A stretch of 64,000 bases of DNA. Source: Terriglobales bacterium. GTDB lineage: Bacteria; Acidobacteriota; Terriglobia; Terriglobales; Acidobacteriaceae. Positions 43,818 to 53,400 of this stretch are shown one piece after another. The notes under the pieces are model-generated. The model saw only the letters and a list, made by a program, of their open reading frames with translations. It had not been told where the DNA came from and made no database searches. Where the stretch lies: NCBI GenBank assembly GCA_035487355.1, contig DATHMF010000115.1, positions 53,832-117,831 of the forward strand. Direction: 5' to 3'. Numbering within the stretch: position 1 is the first letter of the stretch; the number at the start of each line of letters is the position of its first letter. Made by a program: the position numbers and the translations under genes.

Positions 43818-46800
43818 ATGAAAACGCAGTTTGATTCGAGTCGCACTATAAAGCGGGTGGGTCTGTTCCTGCTTATCATTGCCATCGTCGCCGCTCCGGT
43901 AGCGGCTCAAACACGTCAATTCACCATCAAGAACAATTGTTCTGAAACCGTTTGGTTGGCAGGCGCGGGCACTCCAACGCCGGTCTTCAACGGTTCCCCC
44001 GGCGGGTTGGCAATGGCGCCCGGCACCACCGTAATCACCAGTGTTCCAGCACCGTGGGTGGCAGGCAGGTTCTGGGGACGGCGGAACTGCACCTTCGACA
44101 GCAGCGGCAAAGGATCATGCGCCACCGGCGACTGCGGCGGTCTGTTGCAATGCACACATACCGGGGCGGGGAATACCAGCCTGGCTGAGTTTACCCTGAC
44201 CGGCACCACCGGCAGCGACAACTACGACGTCAGCCTGGTGGATGCCTTCGATTTTCCCATTTCGATCCAGCTCGACGACCCTGCTCCCTCGCACTGCGTC
44301 AATCCCGCGTGCCAGACGGATTTGCGCACTTTGTGCCCCGCAGACCAACAGAATAAGGATGCGGCGGGCAACGTGGTCGGGTGCAAGAGCTTGTGCGGAA
44401 AGTACAGCACACCCAACTACTGCTGCGGTGGTCCCTATGGCGTGCCGGGAGCGTGTAACAACGTTTCCTGGAATACGAATTTCCGCGCAACGGTCGTCAA
44501 AAACGCATGCCCATCGGTCTACGGCTATGCTTATGACGATGCTTCCAGCGATTTCGGATGTCATCCTCCTGCCGCACCCGGTTATATAGTCACTTTCTGC
44601 CCGGATTCCAGCGTTCCTAACGCGAACCCTAATACCAACCCTACTTTCACGATTACCGCTAGCGATAACGGCCAGACAGTAGCGCCGGGTAACTCCGTCA
44701 CCTACCACCTCAACGTTATAGCAAGCAGCACCTTCAGCGGGACGGTGAATCTGGGCACGGCCCACATGCCGCAAAGCTGCACCTGGGCGGCCGGAGGAGC
44801 GGCAAGCTGTTCTACTGCCGCGTCATCGGCGACCTTTAGCACAACATCGGTGGCGCTTACGCCTGGCGCAACCGTCCCGGTTACGCTGACGATCAAAGCC
44901 AACGCCAGCCCAGCGCCGATCTTAGGCACAAGCAACATCGAAGTGATTGGGCAAAGCGGCGCTCTGGAGAATGTTTGGGAAGGCGCATTAACTGTGGCGG
45001 ATCCTACAGCGCAGGATTACACGCTGCAAGTTACACCGAACACGCCGCAAACCATCGCACCGGGCGGTTCGATGGTTTACAACATGACTCTGACGCCGCT
45101 TAACGGCTTCACCGGGACCGTCAATTTCCTTTCCTTTGGTACGCCCCCGGGCACAGTCTCGTTCAGTCCGGGTTCAGTCACCTTGTCGGGCTCGGCCCAG
45201 ACGGCAACTTTTACAGTCAACAGTTCAACAGGCGCCACGAAAAAGACTTATTATCCCCTGATTACGACATTCACCGGGAACCGCCTGCACGATTCCCAAA
45301 ACGCCCTGACGCTGTCTACTGGCGGAACCCCAGACTTCACGATCTCAGCCACGCCCAGTTCGCAGAGCGTAGTTCAAGGGAATAGCACCACCTACACGGT
45401 ATCGGTCGGTGCGCTGAACGGGTTCACTGGAACCGTGTCGCTGGGAGCCAGCGGTTTGCCTTCGGGCTCAAACGCGAGCTTCAATCCTGCCTCGATCAGC
45501 GGTTCCGGCACATCCACGCTTACGGTTACGACCGCAACCTCGACTCCGGCAGGGAACTATACGCTGACCATTACGGGCACGAGCGGCAGCTTGTCGCATC
45601 CTGCCAACGTTACACTGACGGTCACGGGCACGCCACCTCAACCACCCTCAAACCTGACAGCGAGCACGGTCTCCAGCTCCGCTATCAACCTGGGTTGGAC
45701 ACCATCGCCGACCTCGGGGGTGACCTACAGTGTCTTCCGCAGCACGACGTCCGGTTTCACACCTTCGAGCAGCAACCAGATTGCGAGCGGCGTGACCAGC
45801 ACATCCTTCGCAGATTCTGGACTGACGTGCGGCACAATGTACTTCTATCAGGTGGAAGCCGCCAACGCGGGTGGTACATCCACGCCGACCAACCAGGCCA
45901 GCGCGGCAACTCAAACCTGCGTCGGGCCGAACCTCGCCATCAACTCGGGCGGGCCGGCGGTGGCTCCCTTTGCCGCCGACGTAGATTTCGTGGGCGGCGG
46001 CACGATCAATCACGCCAACACTATTGATTTGAGTGGCGTGACTAGTCCGGCGCCGATGGCGGTGTATCAGACCGCGCGTACAGGAAATTTCACCTACACG
46101 ATTCCGGGTTTTGCCCCCGGGTCGAGCCAGACGGTGCGGCTGCACTTTGCTGAAACGTTCTTCGCGGCTGCTGGTTCCCGGGTGTTCAACGTGACTATCA
46201 ACGGCACGCAGGTATTGACCAACTTCGATATCTTTGCGGCCGCAGGCGCGAAGAACAAAGCGGTCATCGAGCAGTTCACGGAAGCGGCAGATTCCAGCGG
46301 CAACTACGTGATCCAGTTCACCTCGGTGGTCAACAACTCTCTGGTGAGCGGGATCGAAATTCTCACGTCCCAATCTTGCGCGCCGCCCACCACGCCCAGC
46401 GGACTGAGCGCCATAGCAGCTTCCAGCAGCCAGATCAACCTGAGCTGGGCAGCGAGCAGTTCCTCCTGCGCGGTGACCTACAGCGTATTCCGCAGCACAA
46501 CTTCCGGCTTCATACCCTCGAGCAGCAACCAAGTCGCGAGCGGAGTGACGGGCACGTCCTTCTCGGATGGAGGGTTGGCGTGCAGCACTACCTACTTCTA
46601 TGTAGTCGAGGCTGTCAATTCGGGCGGCACATCAGCGTCGTCGAACGAGGTGAGTGCTACCACCCCACCCTGTATGGGAATCCGGATCAACTCGGGTGGG
46701 CCGGCGGTGAGTCCGTTCGTAGCCGACGTGGATTTCGCTGGAGGCGCCACAATCAATCACGCCAATACGGTTGATCTCAGCGGGGTGACCAACCCAGCGC

Positions 46801-47114
46801 CCATGGCGGTCTATCAAACCGCACGCGTGGGGAACTTCACCTACACGATTCCAGGATTCGGGGCGGGATCGAGCCACACGGTGCGGCTGCACTTTGCCGA
46901 GACCTTCTTTGCTTCCGCCGGCTCCCGAACGTTCAATGTGACCATCAACGGGACTCAGGTATTGACGAACTTCGATATTTTTGCGGCTGCCGGAGCCAAG
47001 AACAAGGCAGTGATTAAGCAGTTCACGGAAAACGCGAACCCCAGTGGCCAGTACGTGATCACGTTCACCTCAGTGGTCAACCAGTCTCTGGTGAGCGGGA
47101 TTGAAGTCCAGTAG
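43818..47114 (+). CDS. Secreted thaumatin-like protein with Ig-like, FN3 and malectin modules (A)
   Basis: 1099 residues. Signal peptide 1-29, thaumatin-like domain about 30-265, three Ig-like domains about 270-600, FN3 604, malectin 704, FN3 852, malectin 954-1099. The thaumatin signature is clear: FWGRRNCTFDSSGKGSCATG followed by DCGG, then FDFPISIQLDDP, with many paired Cys. Plant and fungal thaumatin-like proteins bind or cut beta-1,3-glucan, in keeping with GH16 and GH3 neighbours. GGAGGAG lies just before the ATG at 43818. It is followed 20 bp later by its paralog. Confidence 0.88.
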   Translation: MKTQFDSSRTIKRVGLFLLIIAIVAAPVAAQTRQFTIKNNCSETVWLAGAGTPTPVFNGSPGGLAMAPGTTVITSVPAPWVAGRFWGRRNCTFDSSGKGSCATGDCGGLLQCTHTGAGNTSLAEFTLTGTTGSDNYDVSLVDAFDFPISIQLDDPAPSHCVNPACQTDLRTLCPADQQNKDAAGNVVGCKSLCGKYSTPNYCCGGPYGVPGACNNVSWNTNFRATVVKNACPSVYGYAYDDASSDFGCHPPAAPGYIVTFCPDSSVPNANPNTNPTFTITASDNGQTVAPGNSVTYHLNVIASSTFSGTVNLGTAHMPQSCTWAAGGAASCSTAASSATFSTTSVALTPGATVPVTLTIKANASPAPILGTSNIEVIGQSGALENVWEGALTVADPTAQDYTLQVTPNTPQTIAPGGSMVYNMTLTPLNGFTGTVNFLSFGTPPGTVSFSPGSVTLSGSAQTATFTVNSSTGATKKTYYPLITTFTGNRLHDSQNALTLSTGGTPDFTISATPSSQSVVQGNSTTYTVSVGALNGFTGTVSLGASGLPSGSNASFNPASISGSGTSTLTVTTATSTPAGNYTLTITGTSGSLSHPANVTLTVTGTPPQPPSNLTASTVSSSAINLGWTPSPTSGVTYSVFRSTTSGFTPSSSNQIASGVTSTSFADSGLTCGTMYFYQVEAANAGGTSTPTNQASAATQTCVGPNLAINSGGPAVAPFAADVDFVGGGTINHANTIDLSGVTSPAPMAVYQTARTGNFTYTIPGFAPGSSQTVRLHFAETFFAAAGSRVFNVTINGTQVLTNFDIFAAAGAKNKAVIEQFTEAADSSGNYVIQFTSVVNNSLVSGIEILTSQSCAPPTTPSGLSAIAASSSQINLSWAASSSSCAVTYSVFRSTTSGFIPSSSNQVASGVTGTSFSDGGLACSTTYFYVVEAVNSGGTSASSNEVSATTPPCMGIRINSGGPAVSPFVADVDFAGGATINHANTVDLSGVTNPAPMAVYQTARVGNFTYTIPGFGAGSSHTVRLHFAETFFASAGSRTFNVTINGTQVLTNFDIFAAAGAKNKAVIKQFTENANPSGQYVITFTSVVNQSLVSGIEVQ

Positions 47115-47134
47115 CAGCAGATTGGGAGGAGTGC

Positions 47135-49705
47135 ATGAAAACGCAGCTTGGTTCGTGTAGCACAATAGAGCGAGCGGGTCTGTTTCTGATCATCATTGCC
47201 ATCGTCGCTGCTCCGGCAGCGGCTCAAACGCGTACGTTCACGGTTAAAAATAATTGCTCCGAAACCGTTTGGGCGGCGGCGTCCGCCACCCAGGGGCCCC
47301 TCGTCTTCAACGGCACTTCTACGGGGGGTATAGAATTGCTCCCCGGCGCGACCGCAACCGCAACCGTTGCAATACCGTGGTCTGCGGGAAGGATCTGGGG
47401 GCGGCGAAACTGCACCTTCGACAGCAGCGGCAAGGGATCATGCGCCACCGGAGACTGCGGCGGCGTTCTGAATTGCGCGCATTCCGGGGCGGGGAACACC
47501 ACGCTTACTGAGTGGACCCTCGACGGCGGCACCATCCCCGACAATTATGACGTCAGCATTGTGGATGCCTTCGATTTTCCCATCTCGATCCAGCTCGATG
47601 ACCCCAACCCGAACCATTGTGTAAATTCCGCATGCTCGGCGGATCTCCGCAGCTTTTGTACGGGGGATCAGCGGACCCTGGATTCGGCGGGAAACGTGGT
47701 CGGGTGCAAGAGCCTGTTCGGAAAATACCTGACGCCGAACTATGGCTGCACCGGCCTGTATGGAGTGCCCGCATCCTGCAACAACGTCTCGTGGAACACG
47801 AATTGGCGGGGGACGGTCGTCAAGAAGCACTGTCCTTCCTCTTACGGCTATCCGTATGACGACCCTTCGAGCGACATCGCTTGCCTTCCCGCCCCCGCGA
47901 CCGGCTATATCGTCACCTTCTGCCCGGCTTCGACGGTCCCCAACGGCGATCCCACGGTCTCACCGAGTTTTCTGATTACGGCCAGCAATGACGGCCAGAC
48001 GGTGACCCCGGGTAACTCGGTGACCTACAACCTGAACCTCACGGCCAGCAGCACGTTTACCGGGACGGTGGCCCTAAGCTTGAACGACGCACCGTCGAGC
48101 TGCACGTGGTCCGGCACCGGTGGTAAATACTCATCGAGCTGCCATGTGGCTTCGACCGCCACGTTCAGCACGCCGTCGGTTTCGCTGACGCCGAACGCGG
48201 TAGTGCCTGTGACGCTGACCATCCATGCGAACACCAGCCCCGCCCCCAGCCTTCAAACCAGCGGTATCGAGGTGATGGGGCGTAGCGGCGCTTATCAGAA
48301 TGTTTGGGAAGGGCAAATCACGGTGGCCGATCCTACGGCGCCGGATTACACGCTTCAAGTTACTCCCACTGCTCCGCAAACCATCGCGCCGGGCAGCTCG
48401 ATTACCTATAACCTGACGCTCACGCCGTTGAACGCGTTCAGCGGGACGGTGAGCCTGGCTTCGTTTGGTGGTGTTCCGGGCACAGCCACGTTCAATCCGG
48501 CCACGGTTACGCTTTCTGGGTCGGGTTCCCAGACGGCTACGCTCACCCTTGCCACTCCGTCTACGGCGACGAAGAAGACCTATTACCCGCTCATCAGCAC
48601 CTTTACTGCGAATCGCCTGCATGATTTCCAGACTAGCCTGACGCTGTCTACGGGTGGAACCCCAGATTTCACGATCGCAGCCACGCCCAGTTCGCAGAGT
48701 GTCGTAGCCGGAAATAGCACCACCTATACGGTGTCAGTCAGTCCGCAGAACGGCTTTACTGGGAGCGTGTCGCTGGGCGCCAGCGGATTGCCCTCCGGCG
48801 CGAGCGCCAGCTTTAATCCTGCCTCGATCAGCGGCTCGGGCACATCCATTGCGACCATTACGACCAGCAGCACAACTCCGGCAGGGAACTATACGCTCAC
48901 TATCACCGGTACGAGCGGCAGCTTGTCGCATCCTGCGAACGTGACGCTGACAGTGACTGGGTCTGTACAGCCGCCGCAACCGCCCTCGAATCTCATGGCG
49001 AATGCGGTTTCCAGCTCCGCCATCAATCTGAGCTGGACAGCGTCGCCGACCTCCAGCGTTACCTACGATGTCTTTCGCAGCACGACGTCTGGTTTCTCAC
49101 CCTCCAGCAGCAACCAGATTGCGAGTGGAGTGACAGTCACATCCTTCTCGGATTCTGGGTTGACCTGTAACACCGCGTACTTCTATCTGGTGGAAGCGGC
49201 AAATTCAGGCGGCACGTCGTCACCTTCGAACCAAGCCAGCGCAACCACGCAAGCGTGTGTTGTTGCGCCCGTCCAGATCAATGCCGGCGGGCCGGCGGTG
49301 AGTCCGTTCGCTGCCGACATGGACTTCACCGGTGGCAGCACCATTAATCACGCCAACACCATTGACCTGAGCGGAGTGACCAATCCGGCGCCCATGGCGG
49401 TCTACCAGACCGCGCGCGTTGGCACTTTCACCTATACGATTCCGGGCTTCACGGCGGGATCCAGCCATACCGTACGGCTGCACTTTGCTGAAACCTTCTG
49501 GGGGACGGCGGGGAGCCGAATCTTCAACGTGACCATCAACGGGACGCCGGTATTGACCAATTTCGATATCTTTGCCGCCGCTGGCGCCAAGAACAAGGCA
49601 GTCATCAAGCAGTTTACGGTGAACGCAAACAGCAGCAACCAGTATTCGATTACATTTACTACGCTGAAAGACAAGTCCTTGGTCAGTGGGATCGAAGTCC
49701 AGTAG
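47135..49705 (+). CDS. Secreted thaumatin-like protein with Ig-like, FN3 and malectin modules (B)
   Basis: 857-codon gene, the tandem paralog of 43818. Signal peptide 1-31, thaumatin-like domain about 32-265 with the same signature, three Ig-like domains about 268-605, one FN3 about 610-705 and one malectin about 709-856. It lacks the second FN3-malectin pair of its neighbour. GGGAGGA precedes the ATG. It is the last gene of the malectin block, ended by the terminator at 49716-49752. Confidence 0.88.
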   Translation: MKTQLGSCSTIERAGLFLIIIAIVAAPAAAQTRTFTVKNNCSETVWAAASATQGPLVFNGTSTGGIELLPGATATATVAIPWSAGRIWGRRNCTFDSSGKGSCATGDCGGVLNCAHSGAGNTTLTEWTLDGGTIPDNYDVSIVDAFDFPISIQLDDPNPNHCVNSACSADLRSFCTGDQRTLDSAGNVVGCKSLFGKYLTPNYGCTGLYGVPASCNNVSWNTNWRGTVVKKHCPSSYGYPYDDPSSDIACLPAPATGYIVTFCPASTVPNGDPTVSPSFLITASNDGQTVTPGNSVTYNLNLTASSTFTGTVALSLNDAPSSCTWSGTGGKYSSSCHVASTATFSTPSVSLTPNAVVPVTLTIHANTSPAPSLQTSGIEVMGRSGAYQNVWEGQITVADPTAPDYTLQVTPTAPQTIAPGSSITYNLTLTPLNAFSGTVSLASFGGVPGTATFNPATVTLSGSGSQTATLTLATPSTATKKTYYPLISTFTANRLHDFQTSLTLSTGGTPDFTIAATPSSQSVVAGNSTTYTVSVSPQNGFTGSVSLGASGLPSGASASFNPASISGSGTSIATITTSSTTPAGNYTLTITGTSGSLSHPANVTLTVTGSVQPPQPPSNLMANAVSSSAINLSWTASPTSSVTYDVFRSTTSGFSPSSSNQIASGVTVTSFSDSGLTCNTAYFYLVEAANSGGTSSPSNQASATTQACVVAPVQINAGGPAVSPFAADMDFTGGSTINHANTIDLSGVTNPAPMAVYQTARVGTFTYTIPGFTAGSSHTVRLHFAETFWGTAGSRIFNVTINGTPVLTNFDIFAAAGAKNKAVIKQFTVNANSSNQYSITFTTLKDKSLVSGIEVQ

Positions 49706-49715
49706 CAATCAACTC

Positions 49716-49752
49716 GAGCCTGGGAAGTAGGCCCTCCCCCAGGCTCTTTTTT
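49716..49752 (+). terminator. Rho-independent terminator of the malectin block
   Basis: GAGCCTGGG (49716-49724) pairs with CCCAGGCTC (49738-49746), followed by six T; a second T-tract lies just downstream. Confidence 0.92.
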
Positions 49753-49815
49753 CGCTGGCTCTTTTTTCTCTGGAGGGGTACAGTTCTGCTTGTTGAGCGC
49801 CCGACAAGGCAGCTT

Positions 49816-49879
49816 GTTAAATTTAACGTTTTAAAAAGTTAATTTAACCGCATGAAACTTGACTCCTTTTGGGAAGCAG
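49816..49879 (+). promoter_or_regulatory. Conserved promoter/operator module, copy C
   Basis: A perfect palindrome GTTAAATTTAAC (49816-49827), then GTTAATTTAAC (49838-49848, 22 bp on), ATGAAACTTGACT (49852-49864) and AGCAG (49875-49879). Spacing is identical to copy B. TTGACT may be the -35 box. It starts the TonB-receptor unit. Confidence 0.75.
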
Positions 49880-49962
49880 AAGAAACTCCGCGCTGGATAA
49901 AACTCAGCACTGTCTACAGCTGCTGAGGCAAGCAACGACGAGAGGAAGGGGTCTTTAAGGGG

Positions 49963-50378
49963 ATGAAGCAGCTATGCAGCCTCCGCTCGGTGCTTGCGCC
50001 AAGCGCCCTGTTTGTAGGTGCTTAGCGCTTCCCATGGAAGCGTGGCATGGGCTCAACGGTGCCCTGTCCAACTTTGGGTGAACACCTCTGGCGCCACTGA
50101 GATCGTTATTGGCTTAAAGCAGCAACCGGCTGCCTTAGACGTGGGTGACACCAAGACTTTCCAGACGATGGAAGGTGATGGAGCAGTCCTTGTAAAGTGC
50201 GCTGGCACTCGCGAGTGTTCCACTACGCGCTCCCGGTGAATACCAGCGTGACTTTTCGCTGGCCGGGGACACCCGCAGGTACCGGGATGCACACAAGTTC
50301 GGAAAGCCGCAATCAGCGGAGACGGAATTCAGTAAGCTGGCTCGCGCAGGTCTCAGCGTGAGCGGCTGCATGAAGTAG
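49963..50378 (+). pseudogene. Possible frameshifted small secreted protein
   Basis: ATG at 49963 begins MKQLCSLRSVLAPSALFVGA, signal-like, then stops. A second frame continues SVAWAQRCPVQLWVNTSG up to about 50215, and a third frame runs from there to a stop at 50376-50378 (YQRDFSLAGDTRRYRDAHKF). Each piece looks protein-like, and joined they give one small exported protein of about 135 residues. Two frameshifts would be needed, so it is a decayed gene or a coincidence. Confidence 0.3.
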
Positions 50379-50441
50379 GAGCAAGGGGAAGGCAAAACAT
50401 AGAGACCATACTTTGCAACACTCTGGAGGAGAGAAACAGCC

Positions 50442-53400
50442 ATGAAGACGAATCTAAATCAGTTAAAACAAGAGGCACATGCTGATCGTTCAAAGCGCGT
50501 GCATTTTCGAACATCACTTCTTTTGCAAGCGAGCGGGCAATTTCGCTGGTTTGCGTTAGCGGCCTTCGCGGCCGTATTTGCGGTTTTGTTTCTGACCGCG
50601 TTTGCACAGCCTGCCAGCGCGCAGGATGTCTTCGGGCGCATCTCCGGGACGGTCACAGACACTCAGGGCGCCGTTATTCCTGATGCGACCATCACCATTA
50701 CCAACGAGCAGACGAAGATTTCACGGAGCCTGAAAACTGATGCTCACGGCTTCTACGTTGCTGACGATCTGCCCGTCGGCTTGTATACGGTGGGCGCTAC
50801 TGCACAACAGGGTTTTAAGGGCCTCAAAAAGACGGGCAATGATTTGTCCGCCGGTGCTCACTTGGCCGTGGATTTGCAGCTCCAGGTCGGCGCCACTACC
50901 GATGTCGTAGAGGTGACCGCAACAGGTGAGACCGTCAATACGGTTTCCGGCGAGCTCGCCCGTACCGTCGATACTCAGCAGGTGCAGAACCTGGCCCTCA
51001 ACGAGCGCAACTACGTAGAGTTGGTTTCGCTTATCCCCGGTGCGGCGCTTACCGCCTTCGACCAGACTGCGCTGACCACCGGCATGTCCACCACCGCCTC
51101 CAGCGTCAACGGCCGCCGGGCTGACGGCAACAATTTTACGGTGGACGGTGGCTTCAACATGGACTCGGGCTCGAACGCCACCCAACTGGATAACGTTGGC
51201 ATTGATTTTATTCAGCAGGTCTCCATCAAAACCTCCAATTTTTCCGCGGAATACGGGCGTAACAGCGGCGCATCCGTCAATGTGGTGACCCGTAGCGGAG
51301 GCAATCAGTTCCACGGCACGGCCTTTGAATACCTGCGCAACAACGCATTCGATGCCATCCCCCCCAACAACAAGGTGAACATACCTCCGGGTACGCCAAC
51401 CAAAAATCTGGAAAGCATTCTCCGCTACAACGACTTCGGATGGAACTTCGGCGGGCCCATTATCCATAAGAAATTGTTTTTCTTCGTAGGGGAGGAATGG
51501 AAGCGGATTCGTCAGCTTGCCGCGTCCCAAAAACTCACGATTCCTACTGCGGCCGAGTTGGCTGGTAACTTCAGTGCTTCAGGGCTGACACCGGCACAGT
51601 CACTCAAACTGCCTCCGCCTGCCTTCCGTCCCGCGGGCTGCACGCTCTTGGCTCCGAATGTGTTATCGCCGCAGTGCATCACGCCCGACGGCGCTGCCAT
51701 CGCTGCGATCTATGCCAAGATGGCGACGGTGGCTTCGACCTTCAGCAACGCGGTCCAAGCTCAAAATGCGCTTTTTCAACCCAACAATCCGCAAAACTGG
51801 CGCGAAGATATCGTCCGTATTGACTATCAGCTCAACAACGCCCACAGCATATACGGCCGCTATATTCACGATGACCTTAACCTGATTGACTCCTTTGGGA
51901 CCTTTGTTCCCGGGGGTAGCCTCCCCACCACTCCCACCAACCGTATACGGCCAGGGTATAGCTATCAGGTAGCCGACGTCTGGATCATCAATCCGCATCT
52001 AATCAATGAGGCGAAGTTCAACGTCTCTTGGAACAAGCAGCGCATCCCGCCCGCGGGCAACCTCTGGCAACGGTCAACCTATGGCTTCCAATTCACCCCG
52101 CCGCTAGGGTTCGTCGGAACTTTTCCTAATGGAATTCCTCACATTAGCTTCACCGGGATCGGGAATAATGCTCCAACCGCGGGGCCTGCCCAGGCACCAG
52201 GTCCATTTTTCTCGTTGCTCGCGCCCACCGTGGATATTAGCCCCTCCGATAACCTAACTTGGACCCTAGGAAGCCACACCCTGAAATTCGGGGTGATGTA
52301 TGCCCGCAATCGTAAGGACCAGAACTCGCGTACGGATTCTTATAACGGCAGAATAATCTTCCAGGCTGGTGGGAACCCGAACACTACCAACGATCCCTTC
52401 GCCGATGCGCTCCTGGGGAACTTTCAAAGCTTCTCGCAACAGTCCGCGGACCCGGTCGGCCACTTCCGCTACAACAACACTGAGGCCTACATTAACGACA
52501 ACTGGAAGGTCACCCGTAATTTGAGTCTCGAATTGGGTCTTCGTTATCAATACATAGGGCCGACCTACACCCAGGGCAATAACGTCGCCAACTTCGACCC
52601 AGCCCTGTACAACCCGGCTGCTGCTCCAACCCTGAGTGGCGGAAATTTCACTATTCCCGGTGGTCCCTTTCTCGACCAGGGATATGTGATTAATGGATTG
52701 GTGCGTCCGGGCGCCGTACCTGCAGAGCAGTTGGTTCGCGTGCCCGGCGGAAACAGCGCTTTTGTGCTGGCTGTGCCTGCGGGAGGTTCGCGTGGCCTCT
52801 ATGGAGGCAAAAATCTGTTCGCGCCGCGCTTTGGTTTTTCCTTCTCGCCGTTTAGCGATGACAAGACCGTCATTCGCGGAGGCTTCGGGATTTTCTACGA
52901 CAAGCCCGAGGGCAACATCATCTTCGGACAAACTGGCGTAGTGCCTTTTCTGCAGTCGGTACAATACAACAATGCCAATCTGTCGAACATTACCGGCGGC
53001 GCCGGGGTTACCCCGACCATCTTTGGCCTGAGCGCGGTAGACCCGAATTTCAAAAACGCCATGAGCATGCAGTACAGCTTTGGCATACAGCACGAACTTC
53101 CCTTCGGTGTTCTTATGGAAATGAATTATGTAGGAAACCAGGGGAGGCATGAGGTCCGCCAACCTAACATCAATGTGCCGACCTTTGAAACCGTCAATGC
53201 GGTGCTCAACGCTACTCCTGCATTTACAAGGATTACCCAGGTTGTAGTCAACCCCATTCGCCCCTTCGTGGGGTACACCGACATCACTCAGTTCCGCAGC
53301 GACAGCAACTCCAACTACAATGCCCTGCAGCTTTTTGCCACCAAGCGTAAGGGCAACCTGCTGGCCACGGCTAGCTATACCTGGTCGAGAGCATTAGGCG

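Noticed and set aside
27715..47000. Regular repeats that might suggest a CRISPR or transposon array
   Set aside because: They are in-frame FN3 and malectin coding modules about 300 and 450 bp long, with no spacers, inverted ends or transposase.
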